Source: Clostridium sp. CAG:411
Lineage (GTDB): Bacteria; Bacillota; Clostridia; Lachnospirales; Lachnospiraceae
DNA length: 14,396 nt
Direction of reading: 5' to 3'
Assembly (NCBI GenBank): GCA_000437275.1
Contig: FR899736.1
Coordinates: 34,576-48,971 of the forward strand
Shown here: one piece after another, positions 6,703 through 14,262 of the stretch
Position numbering within the stretch: position 1 is the first letter of the stretch
Layout of the letters: every line of letters begins with the position of its first letter
Notes under the pieces: generated by a model
Told to the model about the DNA's origin: nothing
The model's database searches: none
The model's input: the letters and a program-made list of their open reading frames with translations, nothing else
Program-made: the position numbers and the translations under genes

Positions 6703-8667
6703 TTATGCCTGTTTACAATTGTACCTTTTCAAAAATTGAATATACTCATCTTCACTGATTGGCTTTGAGAAATAATAGCCCTGTAAGTATTGGACTCCCA
6801 TTCGTTCCAATTCTTCCTTTTGTTCGGCATTCTCTACACCTTCTGCCACAATACGCACCTTCATCTCACGAAGCATATGCACCGATAATGGTAATACGGC
6901 TTTCGTCTTGGAATTTGTGGCACCAAAGTGTGTCCAAACAATACTTTTATCCAGCTTCACAATCTCAAATGGATATTCTACCAAATATTTTAAGTTTGAT
7001 GCTCCAGAACCATAATCATCCAAAGCAAACGTAGAACCATGACTCTGTAACTCCTGCATATTTCGTATCAAACAGTCTCCATTATCAATCGTAGCAGTCT
7101 CTGTTACCTCAAAATTGATAAATTCTGGCGAAATATTGTACTCATTTATAAGACTTTGTAACTGTTCTGCCAAATCAGCCTGCACACATTGATTTCCTGA
7201 AAGGTTAATTTCCATATAGTTTACGCCCAGTTCTTGTAAGTTCGCTGCCCGTATAAAACTACAGATTTTCCGCAAAATCAACTCTTCCAGTTGCAAAATC
7301 AAATGTTCCTTTTCTGCAATAGGAATAAATTCCTCTGGTGATACAAAACCAATACTTGTAGTATCCCGCAATCGAACCAAAGCCTCCGCAGAATGAAAAT
7401 CCTTCTTTTGTGTGGAATAAATTGGCTGATAGTACATCTCAATTCCATCGGTACGAATTGCCTCTTCTACCAAATGTCTTACGTCATCATAACGTTTCTT
7501 CTTTCGGTAAAATTCTTCGTTGATAAACTGCATTTCATTATAGCGGTTATAATAATCATCCGTAAGGAAATACTTGATAACCGAATAAAATTGTTCCTCT
7601 GTACGAATACGTCCTGGGAAATCAAACAAAAGCATCTTTGCTACCAGTTTTACAGCTTTTGCACTTTCGTCAAGATAAATACCATCCGTAACTTCTGAAC
7701 CTATCTGCATCGCAAGTTTCTCCGCTTTTGCTGCTTCATGGAACATAATGTAAATATTATCATTATCTCGGAATACATCTATCTTCGGACGATCCTTTTT
7801 CTTTAATCCTTTGTATCGCAAATTCGCACAAATCTTGCTATATACCCGCTTTTTGTTTTCATTGGTAAATCCGTCCTTGATTCCTTCAAAATCATGGACA
7901 GCCATAAATAATACAGAAAATGGCTTTTCCCGTTCGATTCGATCATTGAGCATAACAACCAATCCATCTTCATTAAATGCAGATGTTGTATTATCCAAAT
8001 ATCTGTCTGGTGACTGCATCGTAAGAAAAATTCCTGTAGCTGCCACTGTAATCCAAAAATAGATAATTGGCAATTGTGGTAACACGATCATGGATAATAC
8101 CAGCAATATAGTTGATGCATTGAAAAATACCATTAAATTCTTTTCCAGCTTTGAAAGTACCTTTCGATTGATCTGTAAAGATACTAACGAATACATGGCA
8201 AATAAAATCGGCATACAGTAAAGGACAAAAGACATCCTTCCGTAATGAAATGCTCCGTTTTTATCCAAATAAAATAGTAATTTAGTGACTGGTGTGGTTA
8301 CTACTAAGATACAATAAATAATAGAAAGAACTGTAAAAAATATAATCTGTGGTTTCTTATACTTTTTTCCTTCTAAGACTACTATGATATACGAATAGAT
8401 CATCTGCAATGAAAGAATCTGCAAAAGAAAACTTACTACCGCACTTACATAACATACTCCAATTAGTTCTGTCGCACCCGCCCGAATCTGCCTGCCTAAT
8501 AATCCTGAACAAATATCCGTCAGATTCAAAAACAGCATTACATATAACCCACCTGCAAATAACCAGTTTTGAAAAATTTTTAGTTGCCGCTTCATGTTTA
8601 TAATACAAATCATGAGTAGCAAAAAACATACCGATGCTATCTCAAAATAAATATTACAATTATTCAT
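6703..8667 (-). CDS. Membrane-bound EAL-domain protein with degenerate GGDEF, probable c-di-GMP phosphodiesterase
   Basis: Numbered from the ATG at 8667 (654 residues). Residues 1-218 hold about seven hydrophobic segments, a membrane sensor module of unknown ligand. Residues 228-370 resemble a GGDEF domain but read DNDNI at 301-305 in place of GGDEF, so diguanylate cyclase activity is not expected. Residues 395-652 are an EAL domain with the catalytic set present: EALVR at 428-432, NLS at 488-490, EVTETA at 520-525, DDYGSG at 550-555, the Lys of IVKLDKS at 571, AEGVEN at 608-613 and QGYYFSKP at 629-636. It should therefore hydrolyse c-di-GMP to pGpG, perhaps tuned by the dead GGDEF domain. 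The start uses GGAGG eight bases upstream; a GTG nine bases earlier overlaps that site and is unlikely. Confidence 0.93.
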   Translation of the reverse strand: MNNCNIYFEIASVCFLLLMICIINMKRQLKIFQNWLFAGGLYVMLFLNLTDICSGLLGRQIRAGATELIGVCYVSAVVSFLLQILSLQMIYSYIIVVLEGKKYKKPQIIFFTVLSIIYCILVVTTPVTKLLFYLDKNGAFHYGRMSFVLYCMPILFAMYSLVSLQINRKVLSKLEKNLMVFFNASTILLVLSMIVLPQLPIIYFWITVAATGIFLTMQSPDRYLDNTTSAFNEDGLVVMLNDRIEREKPFSVLFMAVHDFEGIKDGFTNENKKRVYSKICANLRYKGLKKKDRPKIDVFRDNDNIYIMFHEAAKAEKLAMQIGSEVTDGIYLDESAKAVKLVAKMLLFDFPGRIRTEEQFYSVIKYFLTDDYYNRYNEMQFINEEFYRKKKRYDDVRHLVEEAIRTDGIEMYYQPIYSTQKKDFHSAEALVRLRDTTSIGFVSPEEFIPIAEKEHLILQLEELILRKICSFIRAANLQELGVNYMEINLSGNQCVQADLAEQLQSLINEYNISPEFINFEVTETATIDNGDCLIRNMQELQSHGSTFALDDYGSGASNLKYLVEYPFEIVKLDKSIVWTHFGATNSKTKAVLPLSVHMLREMKVRIVAEGVENAEQKEELERMGVQYLQGYYFSKPISEDEYIQFLKRYNCKQA

Positions 8668-8806
8668 TCGCAGCACCTCCCCCCGCGCCTTATTCCTTTG
8701 TTTTCAGACGATAAAAGCCTCAATCCGATCACAATGTTAAAACCATAAACATATGTATCAGATGGGCTAATCTGCTTAATCACGTAAATCTATCTTATTT
8801 ATATAT

Positions 8807-8835
8807 ATTTTACCAAATATAATATAAAATAGCAA
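8807..8835 (-). promoter_or_regulatory. Extended -10 promoter of the EAL gene
   Basis: TAAAAT at 8807-8812 is preceded by TGG (extended -10) and is 17 bases from TTGCTA at 8830-8835. Transcription would start near 8800 and give a leader of about 130 bases. The leader carries a small hairpin at 8759-8774 (CAGAT paired with ATCTG). I could not match it to a known riboswitch class. Confidence 0.5.
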
Positions 8836-8849
8836 TCCCTTTCATTTTC

Positions 8850-10226
8850 CTACACTAACCTTCTCCACCAATATCCAAAGCCTGCATTTCCACGACTTTG
8901 TACTGCCTTAAAATATTCAAAACCAAACATATTCGCCATAAACTTCTCTCTATGATCACTATTTCCTGGTACTGCGATTGCATACTGATATTCCGCTTCA
9001 TTGCGCATTTTCATAAACAGCAGATGGCGGTAACAATAATAACCATGCAGCAAAAAACTATTATTTGCCAAATACCAGTATTCCATAGGAAAACCACCAA
9101 TATCTTTTGGCTCCATTCTTACAGAGGCCACTACATCATTTCCAAAAAATGGATTCATATCAGGAAATACACGCAATAATTCCTCCCCCGGCATCCAAAT
9201 ATTTTTTTCTTCCTGCTGGTTTTCCTTTATTTGCTTATAACGCCTTTCCAGATTATTTTTATGTTCCTGAAATACCTCCCAGATATCCATTTCCCGTTGT
9301 TCTTCCTGTTCTAAGTTCCAATCCTCTCTTTCCTGTTCTTCCCTTTCCTCTGGTTCTTTTTTTACTTCTTTTTGTATTTGCATGACAGGTGAACTCACCG
9401 TTTTAGGTTCCTTTACCGCTACACTACTATCGGCATCTGTGGGTTGTATCTCCTGATTTAGCACCTTTTTTTCCTGTCTTGCCTCCCTTGCCATAAAAAA
9501 GCTTTCCAACAATCTCTGCCCCAAATTTTGCCCTGTAGGTTGACTTGGTTCACTTTCTCCTGTTGCCGTACTTTCCACACTTTCTTCTTTTAACAACTCC
9601 TCTTCTTCACTCTCCTCTATTGGCTGGAGTGTTTCCACCTCTACCTCCTCCATTGTCTCCTGTGTTTCCGTTTCTTCGTTTTCCTCCTGCATTTCTTCTT
9701 CCTGCTCTATATCTATTTTTTCAAACGTTCCCAACACTTCCTGTGCTTGACTGTCTTCCTCCGCATCCTGCTGTTCCTCCTTTAATTCTGCCGCGTGTAA
9801 CACTTCTCCCTCTACTGCATTATGGCGAAAATCCACCATATTTATATCTATTTTTCCGTCGTCCCATTGGCTCACACAAAAATTCTTTATCGGTTCCTTT
9901 TTTTCTTTTCCTTTTTCAATCAATAAAAAACCACCTAAATCCACAATTCGATATCGCGCAAATACTTCACCTGTATTTCCAGAAAATAGCCCTTCTCCAA
10001 ATCCATTTCGCATTTTCAACGTGCCAAAACATGCCGTATGTAAGATATCTTTATCTCTTACATAACCATAGACCGACCACTCCTTTTCATTCCATGCAAC
10101 ATTTCGCATCTGCAATCGTAATTTATAATTTTGATTCTGTAATGCCAGCTTTGCAAACCCTATATTTTGCCCTTTTTCTCCATTCTCATCATACAAATGA
10201 ATATATGAAATCATTTTTTGATACAT
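8850..10226 (-). CDS. Two-domain protein with long acidic linker, function unknown (DUF6128-like C-terminus)
   Basis: The 458-residue protein has no membrane segment or signal peptide. Residues 1-132 form a compact domain with alternating beta-like strands (SYIHLYDENGEKGQNIGFAK at 6-25). Residues 145-330 are a low-complexity linker dominated by Glu, with Gln, Thr and Ser, probably disordered. Residues 342-458 are a second folded domain with PGEELLRVFPDMNPFF, RMEPKDIGGFP, NNSFLLHGYY and a FGYWW end. This C-terminal pattern resembles what I remember of the Lachnospiraceae family DUF6128, which I cannot confirm here. No catalytic motif is visible and I do not assign a function. The ATG at 10226 has AGGGGAG seven bases upstream; the longer frame to a TTG at 10280 is not needed. 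It is monocistronic, lying between the rsmA terminator and the EAL promoter. Confidence 0.85.
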   Translation of the reverse strand: MYQKMISYIHLYDENGEKGQNIGFAKLALQNQNYKLRLQMRNVAWNEKEWSVYGYVRDKDILHTACFGTLKMRNGFGEGLFSGNTGEVFARYRIVDLGGFLLIEKGKEKKEPIKNFCVSQWDDGKIDINMVDFRHNAVEGEVLHAAELKEEQQDAEEDSQAQEVLGTFEKIDIEQEEEMQEENEETETQETMEEVEVETLQPIEESEEEELLKEESVESTATGESEPSQPTGQNLGQRLLESFFMAREARQEKKVLNQEIQPTDADSSVAVKEPKTVSSPVMQIQKEVKKEPEEREEQEREDWNLEQEEQREMDIWEVFQEHKNNLERRYKQIKENQQEEKNIWMPGEELLRVFPDMNPFFGNDVVASVRMEPKDIGGFPMEYWYLANNSFLLHGYYCYRHLLFMKMRNEAEYQYAIAVPGNSDHREKFMANMFGFEYFKAVQSRGNAGFGYWWRRLV

Positions 10227-10312
10227 GCTTTCTCTCCCCTTCAATTTGTTTTTCATAGGCTCTTGCCTACTGCTTTTCAACCACTCTCACAAGCACTGCT
10301 CACCATGCAACC

Positions 10313-10341
10313 TTTATACGCTGACAGTGCAATGGGGTCAT
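10313..10341 (-). promoter_or_regulatory. Possible promoter of the acidic-linker protein gene
   Basis: TATAAA (10313-10318) lies 17 bases from ATGACC (10336-10341) on the minus strand, downstream of the rsmA terminator. Transcription would start near 10306 and give a leader of about 80 bases. Confidence 0.4.
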
Positions 10342-10366
10342 TCATAGTAGTATATGCAAAAGGTGT

Positions 10367-10405
10367 AAAAAAAAGAACAGAAGCGGTATATAACCACTTC
10401 TGTTC
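10367..10405 (-). terminator. Strong intrinsic terminator of the yrbG-tatD-rsmA operon
   Basis: A 13-bp stem (10375-10405, one G-U pair in the minus-strand RNA, loop of five bases) is followed by eight T on the minus strand. It begins 32 bases after the rsmA stop codon. Confidence 0.92.
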
Positions 10406-10437
10406 CTATATTTATTCTTATTCTAGCAAAAATTTTC

Positions 10438-11292
10438 TTAAAGATAATTTGCCAAGGTTGCAAATTCTTCCAATCCGAAAGTCTCTCCTCTAACGGTAGC
10501 AGGTTTTCCCATCTGCTCTAAGGCTTTCGTAATCTGTTCCTTTGAAAACGAAAGTTCCGATGCATTGCTAATTCCATTTACCAAGGTCTTTCTACGCTGG
10601 TTGAAGGAAGCACGAATCAGTTGAAACATCAATTTCTCATCCTTCACCTGTACTGGTGGCTCTGCATGACGCGTCAAACGGATAACTGCGGAACCCACTT
10701 TTGGTCTTGGCATAAAGCAGTTTGGTGGTACATTTGCTACAATATAAGGTTCTGCATAGTATTGTACTGCCAAGGATAATGCTCCATACTCTTTGGTTCC
10801 AGGTCCAACCTGCATACGGTCTGCCACTTCCTTTTGCACCATAACCGTAATATTTTCAATCGGCACATGACTTTCAAACAGTCCCATAATAATTGGTGTT
10901 GTAATATAATATGGTAAATTGGCAACGACCTTAATCGGTTTTCCATTATTTCTTTCTTCTACAATTTTATTGATATCCACTTTTAAAATATCCCCGTTAA
11001 TTACGGTAACATTATCATAGGCAGATAAGGTATCCTCTAAAATAGGAATTAAGTTTTTATCAATCTCAACTGCTACCACTTCTCTGGCATTTTCACATAA
11101 ATACTGTGTCATAGTGCCGATTCCAGGTCCTATTTCTAATACCAAATCATCCTTTGTAATATCTGCTGCTGCAATAATCTTATCTAACACATGGGTATCA
11201 ATCAAAAAGTTCTGCCCAAATTTTTTCTGAAAATTAAATTGATATTTTTGCAATATTGCAATCGTTTCCTGTGGATTTCCTAAGGTTGCCAT
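10438..11292 (-). CDS. rsmA: 16S rRNA (adenine1518-N6/adenine1519-N6)-dimethyltransferase RsmA (KsgA)
   Basis: The 284-residue enzyme uses S-adenosylmethionine to dimethylate the two adjacent adenines in the helix 45 loop of 16S rRNA, a late step of small-subunit assembly. The diagnostic segments are all present: KKFGQNFLID at 23-32, the SAM-binding LEIGPGIGTMT at 52-62, VEIDKNL at 75-81, and the catalytic NLPYYITTP at 125-133. The C-terminal helical domain ends with VRGETFGLEEFATLANYL, typical of the family. Length is normal. The ATG at 11292 follows GAGGG at seven bases, and the tatD stop is 20 bases upstream, so it is the last gene of the operon. Confidence 0.98.
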   Translation of the reverse strand: MATLGNPQETIAILQKYQFNFQKKFGQNFLIDTHVLDKIIAAADITKDDLVLEIGPGIGTMTQYLCENAREVVAVEIDKNLIPILEDTLSAYDNVTVINGDILKVDINKIVEERNNGKPIKVVANLPYYITTPIIMGLFESHVPIENITVMVQKEVADRMQVGPGTKEYGALSLAVQYYAEPYIVANVPPNCFMPRPKVGSAVIRLTRHAEPPVQVKDEKLMFQLIRASFNQRRKTLVNGISNASELSFSKEQITKALEQMGKPATVRGETFGLEEFATLANYL

Positions 11293-11312
11293 CCATTCGC
11301 CCTCTTTTCTTT

Positions 11313-12092
11313 CTATACTTGTATCCTATACATTTGTTTTCCATTCTCTCTGGTTGTCTGATAGACTTCTTCCACATCCACACCCTTTATAGTTGCAAGT
11401 GTTTCTGCCACATAAGGAAGATAAATGGAAGAATTGCGTTTTCCCCTGTGTGGTTCTGGTGCCATGTAAGGACAGTCTGTTTCCAGCAAAATACGATCCA
11501 ATGGAACATATTTTGCCACTTCTTTTAATTTTTTTGCATTTTTAAATGTCAATACGCCGCCTATTCCAATATAAAATCCCATATTCAGGTATTCTCTTGC
11601 CATTTCCACACCATAAGAAAAACAGTGTATCACACCACCTGCCTCCTCTGCTTTGCAGACTTTCATAATATCCAATGTATCCTGTGCGGCATCCCGACTA
11701 TGAATAATCATAGGAAGGGACACCTGTCTTGCTAACGCAATCTGTCTCTCAAACCAAACCTTTTGGATTTTTCGCTCTGGTTCATCCCAGTGATAGTCCA
11801 AGCCAATCTCTCCTACTGCTACCACCTTTTCCTGTTTCATCTGCTCGCAAAGCCATGCAAAATTTTCTTCGTTCAATTCTGCTGTCTCCTCCGGGTGTAC
11901 CCCTGCGGCCGCATATATAAAATCATACTGCTTGGCTAACGCAATCGACTGTTGTGTTGTCTTTAAACTGGAACCCACATTGACCACATAATCAATGCCC
12001 TTTTGTGGGAAACTGCTTAATAATGCTTCCCTATCTTCATCAAATCTCGCATCTTCATAGTGTGCATGACTCTCAAATATCATCTTACTCAT
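11313..12092 (-). CDS. tatD: TatD family metal-dependent hydrolase (DNase)
   Basis: The 259-residue protein is a TIM-barrel amidohydrolase-fold nuclease of the TatD/YcfH group. Metal ligands are visible: HAH at 9-11, Glu95 in VGEIGLDYHW, His131 in IIHSRD, His156 in IHCFSYG, and Asp206 in LLETDCPYMAPEPHRGKRN. Family members show 3'-to-5' exonuclease activity on DNA and are linked to DNA repair and fragment turnover. It lies 20 bases upstream of rsmA, a pairing common in Firmicutes, where the rnmV gene often sits between or beside them; rnmV is absent here. The ATG at 12092 has AAGG five bases upstream; a second in-frame ATG at 12083 is possible. Confidence 0.95.
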   Translation of the reverse strand: MSKMIFESHAHYEDARFDEDREALLSSFPQKGIDYVVNVGSSLKTTQQSIALAKQYDFIYAAAGVHPEETAELNEENFAWLCEQMKQEKVVAVGEIGLDYHWDEPERKIQKVWFERQIALARQVSLPMIIHSRDAAQDTLDIMKVCKAEEAGGVIHCFSYGVEMAREYLNMGFYIGIGGVLTFKNAKKLKEVAKYVPLDRILLETDCPYMAPEPHRGKRNSSIYLPYVAETLATIKGVDVEEVYQTTRENGKQMYRIQV

Positions 12093-12130
12093 CCTTACCT
12101 TTACTTTCCTTTGCGTTTTCTACTTTCCAA

Positions 12131-13072
12131 TTACTGTCCTGCCATTCGGAAAATTACATAAGAAACATATCCCAAAAGCAAAATGCTTCCAGTAACCTGA
12201 TTCAACCGTTTCTTTGGTAACACAAAAATCCACAGTAGCACCCCTGCTCCTAATGCGAACAGCATATCAGCAGTAAAGGCCAGCTCAAATGTAACTGTCT
12301 TTACCGTAGATACAATTCCCATAACAAACAACAGGTTAAAAATATTACTTCCTACAATATTTCCAATTGCAATTTCTGTCTTTCCTCTTCGTACCGCCGT
12401 AACGCAAATAAGCAACTCTGGCAAAGAGGTTCCCAATGCCACAATCGTAAGTCCGATCAAACGATCATTTAACCCCATATCTTTGGCTAAAACATTAGCG
12501 GACTCTACAATCATCTCACTACTTGCAACTACAACCACAAATCCAACTACAACCAAAAACAATTGACCCAATATAGGTTTCTTTTGCTGTGTAGTCGTCA
12601 CCATCTGTTTTCCGTCTTGTTTGGCACGATACACCAGATAAATGATATACACCAAAAATAGCAATAACAATATGCATCCGTCTCTGCGGGTAAATCCTTT
12701 TCCGAAAATTGCCATAACACCAAATAGTACCGTTGCCAGCAACATATATGGTATCTCCACACATACCGTAGATTTTGCCACCTTCAGATTTCCAATCAAT
12801 GCACAAATACCTAAAATTAATAAAATATTTGTAATACTACTTCCTACAATATCTCCCACTGCTACGGATTCATTGTTGCTCCATACACTCATAAAGCTCA
12901 CTGCCAGCTCAGGAGCACTTGTTCCCATCGCTAAAATCGTAAGCCCTGTGATCAGTGGTGGAATATGCAACGCTTCTGCTACTCCTGCTGCACCATCTAC
13001 AAACCATTGGGAACTTTTTACCAAAAGCAAAAGCCCTGCCAGCATCAATAAAATCTCAATAAATGAAATCAT
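12131..13072 (-). CDS. yrbG: Calcium/sodium-type cation antiporter, YrbG family (CaCA superfamily)
   Basis: The 313-residue membrane protein has about ten hydrophobic segments arranged as two inverted halves. Each half carries the CaCA alpha-repeat ion-binding signature: GTSAPE at 50-55 with GDIVGSSITN at 73-82, and GTSLPE at 214-219 with GNIVGSNIFN at 237-246. A hydrophilic loop rich in Gln and Lys at 150-168 joins the halves. It should exchange Ca2+ (or a similar cation) for Na+ or H+ across the cytoplasmic membrane; the actual ion is not clear from sequence. The ATG at 13072 follows AAGGAG at six bases. It is the first gene of the operon, with tatD starting 38 bases downstream. Confidence 0.93.
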   Translation of the reverse strand: MISFIEILLMLAGLLLLVKSSQWFVDGAAGVAEALHIPPLITGLTILAMGTSAPELAVSFMSVWSNNESVAVGDIVGSSITNILLILGICALIGNLKVAKSTVCVEIPYMLLATVLFGVMAIFGKGFTRRDGCILLLLFLVYIIYLVYRAKQDGKQMVTTTQQKKPILGQLFLVVVGFVVVVASSEMIVESANVLAKDMGLNDRLIGLTIVALGTSLPELLICVTAVRRGKTEIAIGNIVGSNIFNLLFVMGIVSTVKTVTFELAFTADMLFALGAGVLLWIFVLPKKRLNQVTGSILLLGYVSYVIFRMAGQ

Positions 13073-13137
13073 GTTTTTCTCCTTAATTTATAACACAGGT
13101 TTCCCTGCACACGATTAGTATTCCCTAGTTATCTATC

Positions 13138-13167
13138 ATGGTATCATAGGCAAAGCAACGGTGTCAA
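13138..13167 (-). promoter_or_regulatory. Promoter of the yrbG-tatD-rsmA operon
   Basis: A perfect TTGACA -35 box (13162-13167) lies 18 bases from TACCAT (13138-13143), which is preceded by TGA (extended -10). Transcription would start near 13131, about 59 bases before the yrbG start. The leader contains a small GAAA-loop hairpin, CAGG/CCTG, at 13095-13106. No terminator is visible between the araC gene and this promoter, so read-through from araC may add to expression. Confidence 0.55.
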
Positions 13168-13193
13168 ATCTGTAACCGCCTAACCAAAAACCT

Positions 13194-14057
13194 TTATACC
13201 ATACCATCATATTTCTTTTTATATTGAAAAGGCGTAATGCCATACATATCCTTAAAGGTATGAATAAAGTAATTTACCGTTGGAAAACCTGCTGTTAATG
13301 CCACCTCCAGCACTGACATCTCACTGGATTCCAGCAACTCTTTTGCCTTTGTCAGCCGCAAATGCTGAATATACTGCTTAAATGTCAAGAAAAAGTGCTG
13401 TTTAAAATAACGGGAAATATACTTTTCGGATAAATGGAATTGTGCTGCCAAGTCCTGTAATGTAATTTTTTCCTGATAATGATTTTGAATATAACTAAGC
13501 ATTTCCCTCTGTAATAAATCCGTTCGTTCCTTCTGCGCCTTTATAAACAGGTTATTCTTGTAGAGAATCTCTATCATCTGTAACAGATAGATACGGGTCT
13601 GTATATGCAAAAAGGTATTTTTCTTTTGGTTTAGTTCTATTAGGTCAACTAGAATTTTTGCAATTTTTTTCTCAATAGCTTTTTCTTCTATTTTATGCGG
13701 AAACATAAGCATATCCCTCCGAAGAGGACCAAGCAACTGTTCTTCCAAAAAATCCTCTGTCTGAAAGGAAATAAAACGCAGCGGAAACAATATGGCACAG
13801 TATTTTACATGCAAATCCTCTGACCCCATCAAATGCAATTCACCAGGTGGAACAAAAAACACATCTCCCGCATTTCCTTCATATTGTTGCCCACCAATTG
13901 ATATTTGCAATACTCCCTGTTCAATATAAATAATCTCCACTTCTCTATGCCAGTGCACAGGCACTTGAAATGCCCTCTCTACGTCATGAATCGCATACTG
14001 GGTATACGCATATTCCTTTGTTCCATGGGTTCGATTTTCCCTCAATTCTACATACAT
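13194..14057 (-). CDS. AraC family transcriptional regulator with N-terminal cupin domain
   Basis: The 287-residue protein has an AraC-type cupin sensor at about 20-100, with the characteristic HWHREVEIIYIEQG at 35-48 and PPGELHLM at 70-77, a helical linker, and a C-terminal double helix-turn-helix DNA-binding domain at about 185-287. The latter shows ITLQDLAAQFHLSEKYISRY at 198-217 and the conserved second-half signature VALTAGFPTVNYFIHTFKDM at 252-271. Such regulators usually respond to a sugar or other small molecule and activate a neighbouring gene. Here the neighbour is the divergent MATE transporter at 14263, the most likely target. The ATG at 14057 follows GAGG at seven bases. The ligand cannot be inferred. 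Confidence 0.94.
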   Translation of the reverse strand: MYVELRENRTHGTKEYAYTQYAIHDVERAFQVPVHWHREVEIIYIEQGVLQISIGGQQYEGNAGDVFFVPPGELHLMGSEDLHVKYCAILFPLRFISFQTEDFLEEQLLGPLRRDMLMFPHKIEEKAIEKKIAKILVDLIELNQKKNTFLHIQTRIYLLQMIEILYKNNLFIKAQKERTDLLQREMLSYIQNHYQEKITLQDLAAQFHLSEKYISRYFKQHFFLTFKQYIQHLRLTKAKELLESSEMSVLEVALTAGFPTVNYFIHTFKDMYGITPFQYKKKYDGMV

Positions 14058-14154
14058 ATCCTCACCTCAACCTCTGCCACCATTTTTCCATAACTTCACC
14101 ATGCTACACGAATCTTTTGATTGTAAACATCCCTATTCTCTTTTTCTTTTCTCC

Positions 14155-14183
14155 ATCCTAGCAAAAAAGTAGAAAAATTGCAA
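14155..14183 (-). promoter_or_regulatory. Promoter of the araC-type gene
   Basis: TAGGAT (14155-14160), preceded by TGC (extended -10), lies 17 bases from TTGCAA (14178-14183). Transcription would start near 14148, giving a leader of about 90 bases. The -35 box is in the middle of the palindrome at 14173-14188. Confidence 0.45.
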
Positions 14184-14188
14184 TTTTT
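14173..14188. promoter_or_regulatory. Perfect 16-bp palindrome, possible operator
   Basis: The sequence AAAAATTGCAATTTTT reads the same on both strands and overlaps the predicted -35 box of the araC-type gene, in the 205-base divergent region shared with the MATE gene. Its position would suit autorepression and/or control of the transporter. AT-rich palindromes can occur by chance, and AraC-type sites are often direct repeats rather than palindromes. Confidence 0.4.
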
Positions 14189-14262
14189 TCAAGAAGAAAT
14201 GGAAGAATATTTTCTTTATTCCCCGTAAAATGAAAAAAAAGATAAAAAGGAGGCATTCTCTT

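Noticed and set aside
8668..8800. c-di-GMP riboswitch upstream of the EAL gene
   Set aside because: I could not find the conserved core of either c-di-GMP class by eye, so it is kept as a leader to be tested, not called.
9545..10258. 237-codon open frame on the plus strand
   Set aside because: It is the antisense of the Glu-rich linker gene: GAA/GAG codons read backwards as Phe, Leu and Pro. It has no ribosome binding site and the minus-strand gene is clearly real.
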